DNA of 64,000 nucleotides, taken from the NCBI GenBank assembly GCA_965222835.1, contig CBDCUQ010000003.1, forward strand, positions 186,001 through 250,000. Direction: 5' to 3'. A program made the translations under genes and the position numbers. Source of the stretch: CBDCUQ01 sp965222835 (GTDB lineage: Bacteria; Pseudomonadota; Alphaproteobacteria; Rhizobiales; Hyphomicrobiaceae). This document shows positions 8,669 through 17,978 of this stretch, piece after piece; position 1 is the first letter of the stretch; each line of letters opens with the position of its first letter. The notes beneath the pieces were generated by a model that did not search any database, was not told the origin of the DNA, and saw only the letters and a program-made list of their open reading frames with translations.

Positions 8669-10195
8669 ATGAAAGAACGAGTCAATGACCCTCGCAAAGT
8701 CGACGACGGGGCCCCTCGCCCTGCCGTCATTCGTGGTGACGGCGTAACGGATTCAGAGCGTTACCTTGCGAAGCTGGCCGAAAAGTCCTTCCTGAACCTT
8801 TGGTGCTACCCAAACGCCTTCATCGACAAGAAGCCAGGCGGCTCTGGCGATGGAAAAGAGCTGTGCGACCTTCTCGTCGTGTGTGGCGATCACGTCTTGA
8901 TTTTCAGCGACAAGGCCGTCGCCTGGCCTGCCAGTGGCGACACCGATCTAGCATGGCGGCGGTGGTTCAAGCGCGCGATAGATAAATCCGCTGATCAGAT
9001 TCGAGGTGCTGAGCGATGGATCGCCCAGTTTCCAGATCGCATATTCATCGACCGAAAGTGTACTGCACGCCTGCCTCTACCTCTTCCACCAGTAGATAGG
9101 CGGAAAGCACACGGCATCATCGTTGCAAACGGCGCAGCGGAGGCATGTCGTGAGCACATGGACGACAGTCGAGGCAGCCTGATGATTGTCCCCTCCATCA
9201 AAGGGGAAGCTCATTACATCGGGGACGACGTGCAGCCCTTCGCCGTTGGCGACGTCGATCCGAACGGCTCGTTCATTCACGTCCTTGACGAAACCACACT
9301 GGACATCGTTATGGGTGAGCTAGATACCATCTACGACTTCACGTCATATCTGACTAAGAAGGAAGCCCTCATCCGATCAGGTAGACTGGCTTCAGCAGCG
9401 GGAGAAGAGGAGCTTGTTGCTCAGTTCATGACGCGCATGAACGCGGATGGCGAACACGATTTCACCAACCCAAGCGGTTCCGCATGGACTAACAATGATC
9501 ATGTTTCGTACGGTACCGGCTTTTATGCCGAACTGCTCACCAACCCGCGCTACAAGGCCAAAAAAGAAGCCGATCAGGTCTCATATTTCTGGGACAAGCT
9601 GATTACCTTGTTTACGGACAACATGCTAGCCGGCACTACCTTGGTGCCAGATGGAAAGGACCATGCCCTCTCCCAACAAGAGCTGTCCGCCCGCTACATG
9701 GCAATGGTTCCAAGATTCTTGCGTCGTGTTTACGGCGCCGGAATCGTTGATGCGCTTGAGCAAGGCCAGAAAACCGACAAGTTCATGCGGGCGTTCATCC
9801 CAGAGCCCAACTCGCCCAACGCAACTACGGGATTCTTCTTTCTGACCGTCAAAATTCCTGACCTCAAGCTTAAGGGCGGGTACGAACAGTATCGCTCTGT
9901 TCGCCGGAGCATCCTTGAAGCCTACGCCCTCACTCTCCTTAGGAAGAACCCGCGACTGCAGCGCATCATTGGCATCGCGACTGAGCCGAGGCCGTTGTCT
10001 GGCGAGGATCTGGGCTCGTCTGAAGATTTGATTTATGCTGAACCGCCCGAATGGACAAAAGAGCTGCTAGCCTCACTAGAAGAACGTCAGAAGGCCTTCG
10101 GGATTGCACAACCGGAAAATGCACGAATGCTTCGATTGGAAGGCGATGAGTTCCCAGAGGTCCCAGCCAGCCCAAAGTCGGATGAAAAACCGTAA
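8669..10195 (+). CDS. Hypothetical protein with possible restriction-endonuclease-like N-terminal domain
   Basis: 508 residues, no signal peptide or membrane segment. Residues about 41-90 run 'FLNLWCYPNAFIDKK ... GKELCDLLVVCGDHVLIFSDK', a strand/acidic/strand pattern resembling NERD or PD-(D/E)xK nucleases (Glu in GKE, Asp in CDLL, Lys in SDK as candidate catalytic residues). The remaining 400 residues are unrecognised. Divergent pairing with a DUF4145 gene inside a tRNA-associated segment fits a defence role. The nuclease assignment is by pattern only. Confidence 0.6.
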   Translation: MKERVNDPRKVDDGAPRPAVIRGDGVTDSERYLAKLAEKSFLNLWCYPNAFIDKKPGGSGDGKELCDLLVVCGDHVLIFSDKAVAWPASGDTDLAWRRWFKRAIDKSADQIRGAERWIAQFPDRIFIDRKCTARLPLPLPPVDRRKAHGIIVANGAAEACREHMDDSRGSLMIVPSIKGEAHYIGDDVQPFAVGDVDPNGSFIHVLDETTLDIVMGELDTIYDFTSYLTKKEALIRSGRLASAAGEEELVAQFMTRMNADGEHDFTNPSGSAWTNNDHVSYGTGFYAELLTNPRYKAKKEADQVSYFWDKLITLFTDNMLAGTTLVPDGKDHALSQQELSARYMAMVPRFLRRVYGAGIVDALEQGQKTDKFMRAFIPEPNSPNATTGFFFLTVKIPDLKLKGGYEQYRSVRRSILEAYALTLLRKNPRLQRIIGIATEPRPLSGEDLGSSEDLIYAEPPEWTKELLASLEERQKAFGIAQPENARMLRLEGDEFPEVPASPKSDEKP

Positions 10196-10660
10196 GGCCG
10201 ACGGCGCTGCAAAAGTCAGGAGTCTCGCACCGGATGCCGACCAATTGAGCATCAATAAGTTTCATGTTGCAGATGTCCTGCATTCTGGGGATCGCTGTCT
10301 CCTCGAATTTGGTGAACGTCCGACGAGTCTTATCTCGGGATGACCCACGTCGGGCCACGTGCGCTGCTCTGACGACAATGGGACGAAGAACGACTTCCGA
10401 ATTGCCTCAGAGCAGCGTTTGATTTGGGTCTTGGTTGTGTGACAACGCTGCAGACGTGTCAGCGTCCCGGCTCTCTGCTTAGATCCCGCTTTCCCGTACT
10501 GTCACTGTAAACCGCTCCGCATCGGTCAGGAGTTCAAAGGTGAGGGCACGATCATCATCAAATTCGTCGGTCTGGTCATCATGCATATCAATAATTTAGC
10601 ATTCATGCTCGTTTCCGCCGTTTGGGAAACGGTGGCGAGTTTGAGAGCACCAGGTTTCAT
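10196..10660. other. Intergenic region without supported gene
   Basis: The region between the nuclease-like gene and a leftward terminator. Short open frames exist on both strands, but none has a ribosome-binding site or recognisable protein character. Confidence 0.5.
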
Positions 10661-10693
10661 TAAAAAGACTGGGGAGATTGTTCTCCCCAGTCT
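10661..10693 (-). terminator. Rho-independent terminator
   Basis: A perfect 12-bp stem AGACTGGGGAGA/TCTCCCCAGTCT (10666-10677 and 10682-10693) with a 4-nt loop, followed on the minus strand by TTTTTA. It sits 6 bp after the stop of the leftward 77-residue gene, which supports that gene being expressed. Confidence 0.85.
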
Positions 10694-10699
10694 CACAGA

Positions 10700-10933
10700 T
10701 TAGTTTCGCGAGTCACGTGCTTTCCGAAGGGCAGCCCTAGCCTCGATGAGTTCGGGAAGAGCTGTTTCTTCGTGTCGGAGCGCCGTGCCAAGCTGCACTT
10801 TCTCCTCCAACACGCTTATGAGCACATCGAGCTCAGAGCGTCTACTCTCTGGATCTTCATCCTCACTTGGGGGATTGCCCCCGCTGGCGGACGGTGATAT
10901 GCCACCCGCGTCCTTCGAGCTTCGATCGGGCAT
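10700..10933 (-). CDS. Small acidic hypothetical protein
   Basis: 77 residues, hydrophilic, with a Ser/Pro/Glu-rich N-terminal half and a predicted helical C-terminal half ('LISVLEEKVQLG ... LPELIEARAALRKARDS'). Support comes from a GGAGAAAGGAG ribosome-binding region immediately upstream and a strong terminator immediately downstream. The family is unknown. It lies in the first tRNA-associated segment next to an HTH protein. Confidence 0.5.
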   Translation of the reverse strand: MPDRSSKDAGGISPSASGGNPPSEDEDPESRRSELDVLISVLEEKVQLGTALRHEETALPELIEARAALRKARDSRN

Positions 10934-11114
10934 TCTCCTTTCTCCTCAATGGACTTGGTCCATGAGGAGCAGAGCCCTCAGTAGTTGCACGCAACGACTG
11001 AATCGCATACAATAACATAGGGTTAGCGACGAGACGGTAGATCTCATCGTAAATGCCAAGCAGTGTTCGGGGCTGTGTGCTGGGCATTACTCTGCTCGCT
11101 CACGGTTCCTTAAA

Positions 11115-11142
11115 GGCGGCCAGGTGCTACTGGCCGCCTTTT
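11115..11142 (+). terminator. Rho-independent terminator-like hairpin
   Basis: GGCGGCCAG (11115-11123), a 6-nt loop, CTGGCCGCC (11130-11138), then TTTT on the plus strand. No plus-strand gene that I can support ends just upstream; it may end read-through from the left or insulate the HTH gene at 11218. Confidence 0.6.
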
Positions 11143-11217
11143 CATTCTCCCCAAGAAAAGCTGAATCATCAATTCTAACAGCGTTGGAAGGTACAGTGAT
11201 ACCGTAGGTGAAGATCA

Positions 11218-11718
11218 ATGCCCTTGAAGCCCAAAATTGTATCACGGTTCCTGCGAACCGCACGTCGCCGAGCACACAACGCTAAATTGGGCCTCACAGA
11301 TATCCAGAGTTACTTTGGGTTCGAGTCAGTCCAATCAATCTACAATTGGGAAAATGATGACAGTGGGCTGACTCTGAAACAACTCCAACGGGCCGCCGAT
11401 TTTTATGGATTGCCCGCCGGAGTTGTTCTCTGCATTACACGAATAACATCTGATTTTCGCGATGGTAAGGCAGATGATGCAGTTGCAATAGCGCGAGGTC
11501 TACGAGTCCTTGCGGATCACGTGTTGGAGCAGCGGGACAGGCTTGCGAACCGCGACTATGACATGCCGGAGATGAAAGAACGAGATGGAGCACGGCTTTA
11601 TTCATTCTCTCCGCTCGAACAGACACTTATAGACCTTTGGGATGTTTACAAGCCGGTAGGTCTCTATCGTCCTCAGTGGCCAGATCCGGACATTGGCTTT
11701 CCAAACTCAGAAAGCTAG
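11218..11718 (+). CDS. Xre-like helix-turn-helix protein
   Basis: 166 residues. The N-terminal 60 residues look like an Xre/Cro DNA-binding domain ('RFLRTARRRAHNAKLGLTDI', then 'SVQSIYNWENDDSGLTLKQL' and 'LQRAADFYGLPAGVV'). The C-terminal 100 residues are mostly helical and unrecognised, with no obvious peptidase or toxin motif. It may regulate the neighbouring segment genes; no operator is evident. Confidence 0.65.
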   Translation: MPLKPKIVSRFLRTARRRAHNAKLGLTDIQSYFGFESVQSIYNWENDDSGLTLKQLQRAADFYGLPAGVVLCITRITSDFRDGKADDAVAIARGLRVLADHVLEQRDRLANRDYDMPEMKERDGARLYSFSPLEQTLIDLWDVYKPVGLYRPQWPDPDIGFPNSES

Positions 11719-11883
11719 CGCTCTCGATTTGACTATATTGAGCGGTGCAGACCAAGGCGAGCCAGTACGTCGATTCAAGGCCAAAAGCGGCATTGATACA
11801 GCTGGCTAAGCCTGATGGGCCCGCCTGGCTGCCCCCAGAAACCTCCTGCCAAACGCGAGCGGAAACGGGTAAGCATGTCGACT

Positions 11884-12567
11884 CTACGAAACGTGAAATT
11901 CCGCAACACCATCAGCGTTCACGTCAATCCTGTTTTGATAGCGGTCCAGCGACACCAGATGCGCAATGTCATGGAGCGAGCCCAAATTGACCGAGATAGC
12001 CTTTGTAGGCTCGTAAGGTGCTCTCATGGTGTAGCGGTACTCACGTTGCCAGCGATACTGCTCCGGTTTTTTGAAAAGGTGGTAATCGCCACTGTAGAGT
12101 GCAGACACATATTCAACCGGGCCGTGGCTAAGCGCTTCGCGCAATGGCGTTGCTACCGCCTTTTCCATTCTACGGCTGAACTCTGCCGTATCTCGAATGA
12201 AGACGGCATGGTCCCCAAACTCTGCCATTCGCGGTGACGTGATTTCACGTTCGCCCGCCTCAATCTGCTCTGCAGTCACGTGGCAGAGACAAAACACGTG
12301 GGTGCCATTGAACTTTGCCAGCGGCGGAATAAACTGAACCAGTGGCCCCGTGAGGTGAGGTAGAAATTCCCGGTTATCTATTGTGAAGCTCGTGAGATGC
12401 GGCTTCTGCCAAATGTGAGTCGCACCTTCCCAGCCATCTCGTCGCACGCCTTGTTCATATTTTCTGGCGAATGTGCGGACTGGGCTGAAATACACTTCGC
12501 CTTTGTCCAGTAGGGACACCATATGCTCGCGCGTGCCAAACTTCGCCATCATGAACATCAGCGGCAT
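11884..12567 (-). CDS. Hypothetical cytoplasmic protein, faintly DUF2971-like
   Basis: 227 residues; an AAAGGA ribosome-binding site lies about 7 bp before the ATG at 12567. The N-terminus 'KFGTREHMVSLLDKGEVYFS' and later 'YRWQREYRYTMRAPYEP' recall the layout of DUF2971-type proteins (an N-terminal 'small region shows' motif and a central Trp/Tyr-rich 'W-x-E-R-x-Y' block), but the match is weak. No signal peptide. It is the last gene before the junction at 13.04 kb. Function unknown. Confidence 0.55.
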   Translation of the reverse strand: MPLMFMMAKFGTREHMVSLLDKGEVYFSPVRTFARKYEQGVRRDGWEGATHIWQKPHLTSFTIDNREFLPHLTGPLVQFIPPLAKFNGTHVFCLCHVTAEQIEAGEREITSPRMAEFGDHAVFIRDTAEFSRRMEKAVATPLREALSHGPVEYVSALYSGDYHLFKKPEQYRWQREYRYTMRAPYEPTKAISVNLGSLHDIAHLVSLDRYQNRIDVNADGVAEFHVS

Positions 12568-12827
12568 ATAAGTTTCCTTTCATAAACAAAAAATGCCGCC
12601 GAGCATTTTCTAAAACGCACGACGACAACTCGATACTGGAATTGGGGTTCATGCCCCTTAGTTTCAAGAGCAAACACTATCGCCAGGGTAACTCAGTCGC
12701 TCACTGAGTGCCACCGGGTCCGCTAACTTGTATCGGCTGTCGTTTCTTGACGGCCCGTGCTGCACCTGCTCAGGGCTGCAACGGGTCAAAAGTGAGCCTC
12801 ACCGGCATGTCCGCTTCACGGGCGCCA

Positions 12828-13088
12828 TACCCCCGACAGCGGACGGAAGTGCTACGGCGCGAGAACGGAAACATGGTATGTGCGTCTCGACCCTGACCAC
12901 TTGGTAAAACCATTGTTCGCGACGAAAAACACTTGATGATTTGTGCAAACAGAACCCGTTTGCGCTCAAATTGCGCTCAATAACAAAAACCATTCCGTTG
13001 AAATCAGACAGTAATTCATAGATACATATTTAGCTACGCCCCAGCACCTGGAAAGCTGCCTTCTACGCAGAACTTTGCGCCATTGCAA
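12828..13088. repeat. tRNA-Gln junction 2: shared flank, arm sites, tRNA 5' fragment and promoter copy
   Basis: 12828-12945 closely matches 21735-21845 (both contain CAGCGGACGGAAGTGCT and ATGGTATGTGCGTCTCGACC). Then come arm-site 10-mers TTGCGCTCAA at 12960-12969 and 12971-12980, a 'GAAATCA' block, the tRNA 5' fragment GCTACGCCCCA at 13033-13043, and a minus-strand promoter copy TTGCAA (13083-13088)/17 bp/TAGAAG (13060-13065). The tRNA body is absent. A decayed right-arm copy may lie near 13120-13160. Confidence 0.65.
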
Positions 13089-13110
13089 GTCGTGTCCTGT
13101 GGGACTTCTT

Positions 13111-13541
13111 GCGCGAACTGAATCGGACAAGGAGCGCCTCCGCCCAAGCCCATTTGAAGGCAACCCCAATCTGCGTCCAAGTCGTGCCATTCCTTCTTCT
13201 TCTCATGAGAATTCCGAAATAGCCAGATTCGCTTATTCGGCTTGGCCTCGTTTCAGGGGAGCAGGCAAGTCCGCTTCGGGCCAGGAGTAGACCCGAAGGC
13301 TATGTCCACGCGACATCTGCTTCACCCCTGAGAGCGGACGGATATGTTGCGCCGCGGAGATGTCCTCTATGGGCCAACGGCCGACCTTAGGCTACGGCGA
13401 CACACTGTCCGCAATCCGATCCCAAGCGGAAGCGGAAAATTTGCCTGACGTCAGCCGCGAATCCGCGCTCTTCTATGTAATCGACAATTGACCTCGCGGT
13501 CCGTGTGCGGTTGATAAAGATTGCGGCTATTGCATTTTTGA
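13111..13541. other. Intergenic region with decayed junction sequence
   Basis: It holds degenerate matches to the right side of the 32.4-kb junction ('CGGACAAGGAGCGCC...CGCCCAAG') and, near 13325, another version of the 'GAGAGCGGACGG' dispersed repeat. I see no gene with a ribosome-binding site here. Confidence 0.4.
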
Positions 13542-14132
13542 TTGAACCAGAATTGGGGGCTGCAGTTGCGTTGGCTTCTTCGTTTTTCAACAGCATGTCG
13601 GCTGGTGCTGGGCTCCGCTGCGTTCATATGTCTTCTGGCTAGCGCGCACGCCCAGGAGAAACCCAAGCCAGCACCGCTTCCTGCAGGGGCTGCCGCACCA
13701 GAAAAGGCCGCGCCGGCGCAGCCTAAGAACCAAAGGCCCGGATGGACGGTAACGTGCTCTAACGATGGCGCAGGGCTGAGTTGCAAAGCGTCACAGACCA
13801 TTGTCATGGCAAAAACGCGCAAGTTACTGCTTTCCGTTTCCGTAAATAAGCCGGAAGCTGGAAAGGATGGAGCTATGTTGATCCATCTGCCCCATGGTCT
13901 CTTCAACCCTGCGGGTGTGACGCTCGGCGTCGACGACCAGAAGCCTGAGAAATTGCAGATTCAGACCTGCGACGCCAAGGGGTGCTACGCGGGTGCGCCC
14001 ATCACCGCGGACCGACTCGCGGCCATGAGCAAGGGCAAGACCCTCAACGTCGTCTTCCAGGATCTGAAGAAGAAGAAAATTACCGTGCCCGTGCCCCTCA
14101 AGGGATTCGATGTCGCCTACAAGAAGCTCTGA
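13542..14132 (+). CDS. Invasion-associated locus B (IalB)-like periplasmic protein
   Basis: 196 residues with a TTG start. The N-terminus contains a signal peptide ('LVLGSAAFICLLASAHAQEK') preceded by a longer-than-usual hydrophilic leader, so the true start may be internal. After a Pro/Ala linker comes the IalB core: 'WTVTCSNDGAGLSCKASQTI', 'HLPHGLFNPAGVTLGVDD' and a Cys pair in 'QTCDAKGCYAGAPI'. The four Cys fit the two disulfides of the family. IalB proteins are periplasmic and common in Hyphomicrobiales; named after Bartonella, the role in free-living species is not established. Confidence 0.82.
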   Translation: MNQNWGLQLRWLLRFSTACRLVLGSAAFICLLASAHAQEKPKPAPLPAGAAAPEKAAPAQPKNQRPGWTVTCSNDGAGLSCKASQTIVMAKTRKLLLSVSVNKPEAGKDGAMLIHLPHGLFNPAGVTLGVDDQKPEKLQIQTCDAKGCYAGAPITADRLAAMSKGKTLNVVFQDLKKKKITVPVPLKGFDVAYKKL

Positions 14133-14141
14133 TCGGCTGCG

Positions 14142-17100
14142 TTAGAACTTGACGCCAACTTTCGCGCCGCCAGAGTGCATTTCCGAATCCTCGGAGAACC
14201 GGCCGTCATAGTTGAGCTTGACTTCGAGACCATCAACCGAAAGGACGTCCAGGCCGGCCGACGCATCGAGGTAAGCCTCATCGAACTCCGACTTAATGGT
14301 AAAGGGTGTTACGCCGGACGGTGCCGACAGGAAGCTTGAGGTCAGCGAGAAGTTCGTGTCGTTATAGAATGTGCCGCCGATCCGGACGTATGGTCGGAAG
14401 ATCGTGCCGTTTGCGACGCTGTAATCGCCGCCGAGTTCTAATGCCGGACTGACGCTCAGCACCCATTCCTCCTCGCCCTGGACGGCAAGACTGACGACAC
14501 CGGCGCCCCTCTCACGGAATCCGCCATAGTCGAGATAGGTGGCATTGAGATCAACCATCGGTCGCACATACCAGCTGTTCTGACTGAAGACATGAGCGAG
14601 GCGTGCTTGCACACCACCAAACGCGATCGCGTGATCGCCCTGGGCTGCACCAATGCCGCCGACACCAATCGTGCGCTCTGTATCGAACCAGCCATTGCCG
14701 CCGAATAAGGCCGCAGCCAGGGTCGAATCTCCCCACCTGTTCTTCAGAACCACGCCGCCTTCCACCCGGTCTCCTTCGGACCGCGCCGAATCATTGGTGT
14801 CGATACGCGTGTCCTCGTAGGAGAGCGCGAAACCGAGGCGCCACGTCCGATCCAGGGCCACTTGCAGGCCGCCCGACACACTCCAGGCCTCCTCGTCGCC
14901 CCCGATCTGCGTACGCGTTCGATCCCAGTCATGCGTGCGCCCACCAATCTTGGCCCAATAGCATTGGCCTTCCATTGCGACGCCACCGGCCGTGGGACAG
15001 CTCATGATGCTGTTGAGAAAGAACCGGCTCGACAAGAGCGTATCGTTGACCTGTGCGAGATAATGCTCACCATGCAGCCGGTCGAGCGCGGCGATGATCG
15101 CGGCCTCGTTGGGCAGACCCTTGATGGCGGAGATGAACGCGAGTAAGGCAGCGGAGGGACCCGACGTATTGATCGTATCGAGGTAGATTGCTGTCGCCTC
15201 TTGGTTAGGCGTAAACGGTCCGTCCAGAAGAATGAATGGAACGGTCGGCTGCCAGTTCAGGACGAGCTGTGTGCCAGCGACGACGGATAGGCTGAAATCA
15301 ATGGTCGGCGTATCGACGGCCTTAGCCGTGTTTGTGGTGCCGCCTCCGGCGTCCGCAATGACGACGGACCCGGAAGAACTCGTGAGGTTGATGATGTTGA
15401 CGGCGACGTGACCGGCAAAATTAGCGGTTCCGGTGACGGTCACGAGGTCGGCTTCCTGAGCGGCCCCTTCTTCAAGATCGACTGTGAATGTGCCGTCGCT
15501 AGTCTGCACGAGGTTGCCGGTCAAGACGGTGGTTTGAATCGTACCAGTATCGCCCGGCGAGAGATTGCCCGAATTGTTCAACGTGCCGCCGCCGAGATTG
15601 GCCGTCGCACCCGAGCGGAACGTGCCGCCTGCCCGGTTGAAGAAGGCGTTTGTACCGCCACCGAGATGAACGTCGCCAGTGATCAGATTGTAGTTGTTGA
15701 TTGTCTCGTTGCCCGTGCCACCGTGTACAGCGTAGACATCGCCTGTTAGCGCCGCGTAGTTCTTTAGAGAGTTGGTACCACCGCCAACGAATTCAACCCC
15801 ATCGCTAGCGCCATTGACCGTTCCAGAAAATAAGGTGACCGTAGAGCTTGAGCCTCCTTGAATGACCAAGCCATCCGCTGAAGTAGAGTTGACGTCACCT
15901 GTGCTGGTCACGGTGATGTTGCCAGTGCCAGAGCCGGCATTAATGGCATCTTGATCAGCCGTAACGGCTCCGTCGCTGATGATCTCGACGTTGCCGGCTC
16001 CCATGTTGGCGGCCAGGATGCCGGTACCATCAGTCGAGGTGACGTCCCCGGTGCTGTGCAGCGTGACCGCACCGCTCATCGAATAGGCAAATAGGCCGAC
16101 GGCGTAACTTTGAACGGTTCCCGTACTGTAGACCTTGGTATCCTGCGCGCCACTAGTGACTGCAAATACGCCGGCGCCATCCGATGACGTGATGTCGCCC
16201 GTGCTATCAACGGTGACAGCACCACTTCCTGAGGACGCAAAGATAGCCGTGTAATCGCCCTGGACGTTGCCATCGTTGGTGATATCGATGGCACCGCTAT
16301 CCGAAAGGGCGGAGATGCCCTGGTAGTAAGCGTCGATAACGCCACTGCTGTCGATCGTTACGGTGCCAGATCCCGTCGTCGTCGCGGCGACGCCAGAGCC
16401 AGTATACGACTCAAGATCACCTGTGCTGGTCACGGTGATGTTGCCAGTGCCAGAGCCGGCATTAATGGCATCTTGATCAGCCGTAACGGCTCCGTCGCTG
16501 ATGATCTCGACGTTGCCGGCTCCCATGTTGGCGGCCAGGATGCCGGTACCATCAGTCGAGGTGACGTCCCCGGTGCTGTGCAGCGTGACCGCACCGCTCA
16601 TCGAATAGGCAAATAGGCCGACGGCGTAACTTTGAACGGTTCCCGTACTGTAGACCTTGGTATCCTGCGCGCCACTAGTGACTGCAAATACGCCGGCGCC
16701 ATCCGATGACGTGATGTCGCCCGTGCTATCAACGGTGACAGCACCACTTCCTGAGGACGCAAAGATAGCCGTGTAATCGCCCTGGACGTTGCCATCGTTG
16801 GTGATATCGATGGCACCGCTATCCGAAAGGGCGGAGATGCCCTGGTAGTAAGCGTCGATAACGCCACTGCTGTCGATCGTTACGGTGCCAGATCCCGTCG
16901 TCGTCGCGGCGACGCCAGAGCCAGTATACGACTCAAGATCACCTGTGCTGGTCACGGTGATGTTGCCAGTGCCAGAGCCGGCATTAATGGCATCTTGATC
17001 AGCCGTAACGGCTCCGTCGCTGATGATCTCGACGTTGCCGGCTCCCATGTTGGCGGCCAGGATGCCGGTACCATCAGTCGAGGTGACGTCCCCGGTGCTG

Positions 17101-17789
17101 TGCAGCGTGACCGCACCGCTCATCGAATAGGCAAATAGGCCGACGGCGTAACTTTGAACGGTTCCCGTACTGTAGACCTTGGTATCCTGCGCGCCACTAG
17201 TGACTGCAAATACGCCGGCGCCATCCGATGACGTGATGTCGCCCGTGCTATCAACGGTGACAGCACCACTTCCCGAGGATGCGAAGATGCCATCCCCACC
17301 AACACCTGTTGCCACAATGCTGTAGGCCCCAGTATCGCTGTTGATCGTGATACTGCCGACACTTGTGAAACTGATTCCGTCAACGCCGCTATTAGGCGTG
17401 ATGTCAGCAGTCAGACTGTTAACATTGACAGTCGTGTATCCTCCCGGAACAAGGATGCCGCCATTGACAACGCCGGGCGCTGCAGTGCCTGTGATTGTGC
17501 CAGTGCAAGTGAGCGTCGGCGCGGGCCCCACGCAATTGGCATAAGCCCGACGGCCATAGCCGAGGATCATAGCGCCGGCTGCGACCGTGCCTAAGAGTGC
17601 TCGGCGCCAAGCTGCCTCGATGGCAAAGTGCCGAGAGCCGTTCCCAACATCTGAAGCATAATTTGAATGCAGATGCGATACATTAGAAACGGCAGAAAAT
17701 GCGCAACGAGCCTGGCCGTCGGTGGGGCCAAAACTTCGACAGATACGCAGCAAACGTCGGCCGCTTTTTTTTGGGGCTAATGAATTCAT
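14142..17789 (-). CDS. Autotransporter (type V secretion) adhesin-like protein with tandem 174-aa repeats
   Basis: About 1215 residues from the ATG at 17789. There is an extended N-terminal signal region ending near 'GYGRRAYANC', then a beta-helix-like passenger dominated by three near-identical copies of a 174-residue unit full of 'STGDI/STGDV' and 'GAVT' turns. The C-terminal ~270 residues form an autotransporter beta-domain ('CYWAKIGGRTHDWDRTRT', 'AWSVSGGLQVALDRTWRLGF') ending in 'GVKF' with the usual terminal Phe. It should be exported by Sec and displayed on the surface. It converges with the IalB-like gene (10 bp between stop codons). Confidence 0.88.
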   Translation of the reverse strand: MNSLAPKKSGRRLLRICRSFGPTDGQARCAFSAVSNVSHLHSNYASDVGNGSRHFAIEAAWRRALLGTVAAGAMILGYGRRAYANCVGPAPTLTCTGTITGTAAPGVVNGGILVPGGYTTVNVNSLTADITPNSGVDGISFTSVGSITINSDTGAYSIVATGVGGDGIFASSGSGAVTVDSTGDITSSDGAGVFAVTSGAQDTKVYSTGTVQSYAVGLFAYSMSGAVTLHSTGDVTSTDGTGILAANMGAGNVEIISDGAVTADQDAINAGSGTGNITVTSTGDLESYTGSGVAATTTGSGTVTIDSSGVIDAYYQGISALSDSGAIDITNDGNVQGDYTAIFASSGSGAVTVDSTGDITSSDGAGVFAVTSGAQDTKVYSTGTVQSYAVGLFAYSMSGAVTLHSTGDVTSTDGTGILAANMGAGNVEIISDGAVTADQDAINAGSGTGNITVTSTGDLESYTGSGVAATTTGSGTVTIDSSGVIDAYYQGISALSDSGAIDITNDGNVQGDYTAIFASSGSGAVTVDSTGDITSSDGAGVFAVTSGAQDTKVYSTGTVQSYAVGLFAYSMSGAVTLHSTGDVTSTDGTGILAANMGAGNVEIISDGAVTADQDAINAGSGTGNITVTSTGDVNSTSADGLVIQGGSSSTVTLFSGTVNGASDGVEFVGGGTNSLKNYAALTGDVYAVHGGTGNETINNYNLITGDVHLGGGTNAFFNRAGGTFRSGATANLGGGTLNNSGNLSPGDTGTIQTTVLTGNLVQTSDGTFTVDLEEGAAQEADLVTVTGTANFAGHVAVNIINLTSSSGSVVIADAGGGTTNTAKAVDTPTIDFSLSVVAGTQLVLNWQPTVPFILLDGPFTPNQEATAIYLDTINTSGPSAALLAFISAIKGLPNEAAIIAALDRLHGEHYLAQVNDTLLSSRFFLNSIMSCPTAGGVAMEGQCYWAKIGGRTHDWDRTRTQIGGDEEAWSVSGGLQVALDRTWRLGFALSYEDTRIDTNDSARSEGDRVEGGVVLKNRWGDSTLAAALFGGNGWFDTERTIGVGGIGAAQGDHAIAFGGVQARLAHVFSQNSWYVRPMVDLNATYLDYGGFRERGAGVVSLAVQGEEEWVLSVSPALELGGDYSVANGTIFRPYVRIGGTFYNDTNFSLTSSFLSAPSGVTPFTIKSEFDEAYLDASAGLDVLSVDGLEVKLNYDGRFSEDSEMHSGGAKVGVKF
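15899..17289 (-). repeat. 522-bp tandem repeat inside the autotransporter gene (~2.7 copies)
   Basis: Blocks starting near 15899, 16420 and 16942 are almost letter-perfect copies; identical features recur exactly 522 bp apart (for example ATCGAATAGGCAAATAGGCC near 16079, 16601 and 17123). The unit keeps frame (174 codons). The only differences I noticed are at the repeat ends, e.g. CCTGAGGACGC versus CCCGAGGATGC at 17273-17283. Such identity means recent duplication or ongoing homogenisation. Confidence 0.95.
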
Positions 17790-17978
17790 TATACGCCAAC
17801 GCAGTACTTGCAATACGAGCCTGGAGCGCTAATCCCACATCGATTTCTAACCCAATAGGAAATTCGTGTAAGTCTACATCTGTGTCGCGACCGAATATTG
17901 AGGACCGGTGTAACTTACCAGAGACACTCCTTTACCGACTTAGTCTCTACATCAGCACTAGCATGCAACAAATCTACC

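Noticed and set aside
10863..11087. 74-codon minus-strand frame overlapping the 77-residue gene
   Set aside because: It overlaps in another frame a gene with better signals (ribosome-binding site and terminator), and I see no supporting start.
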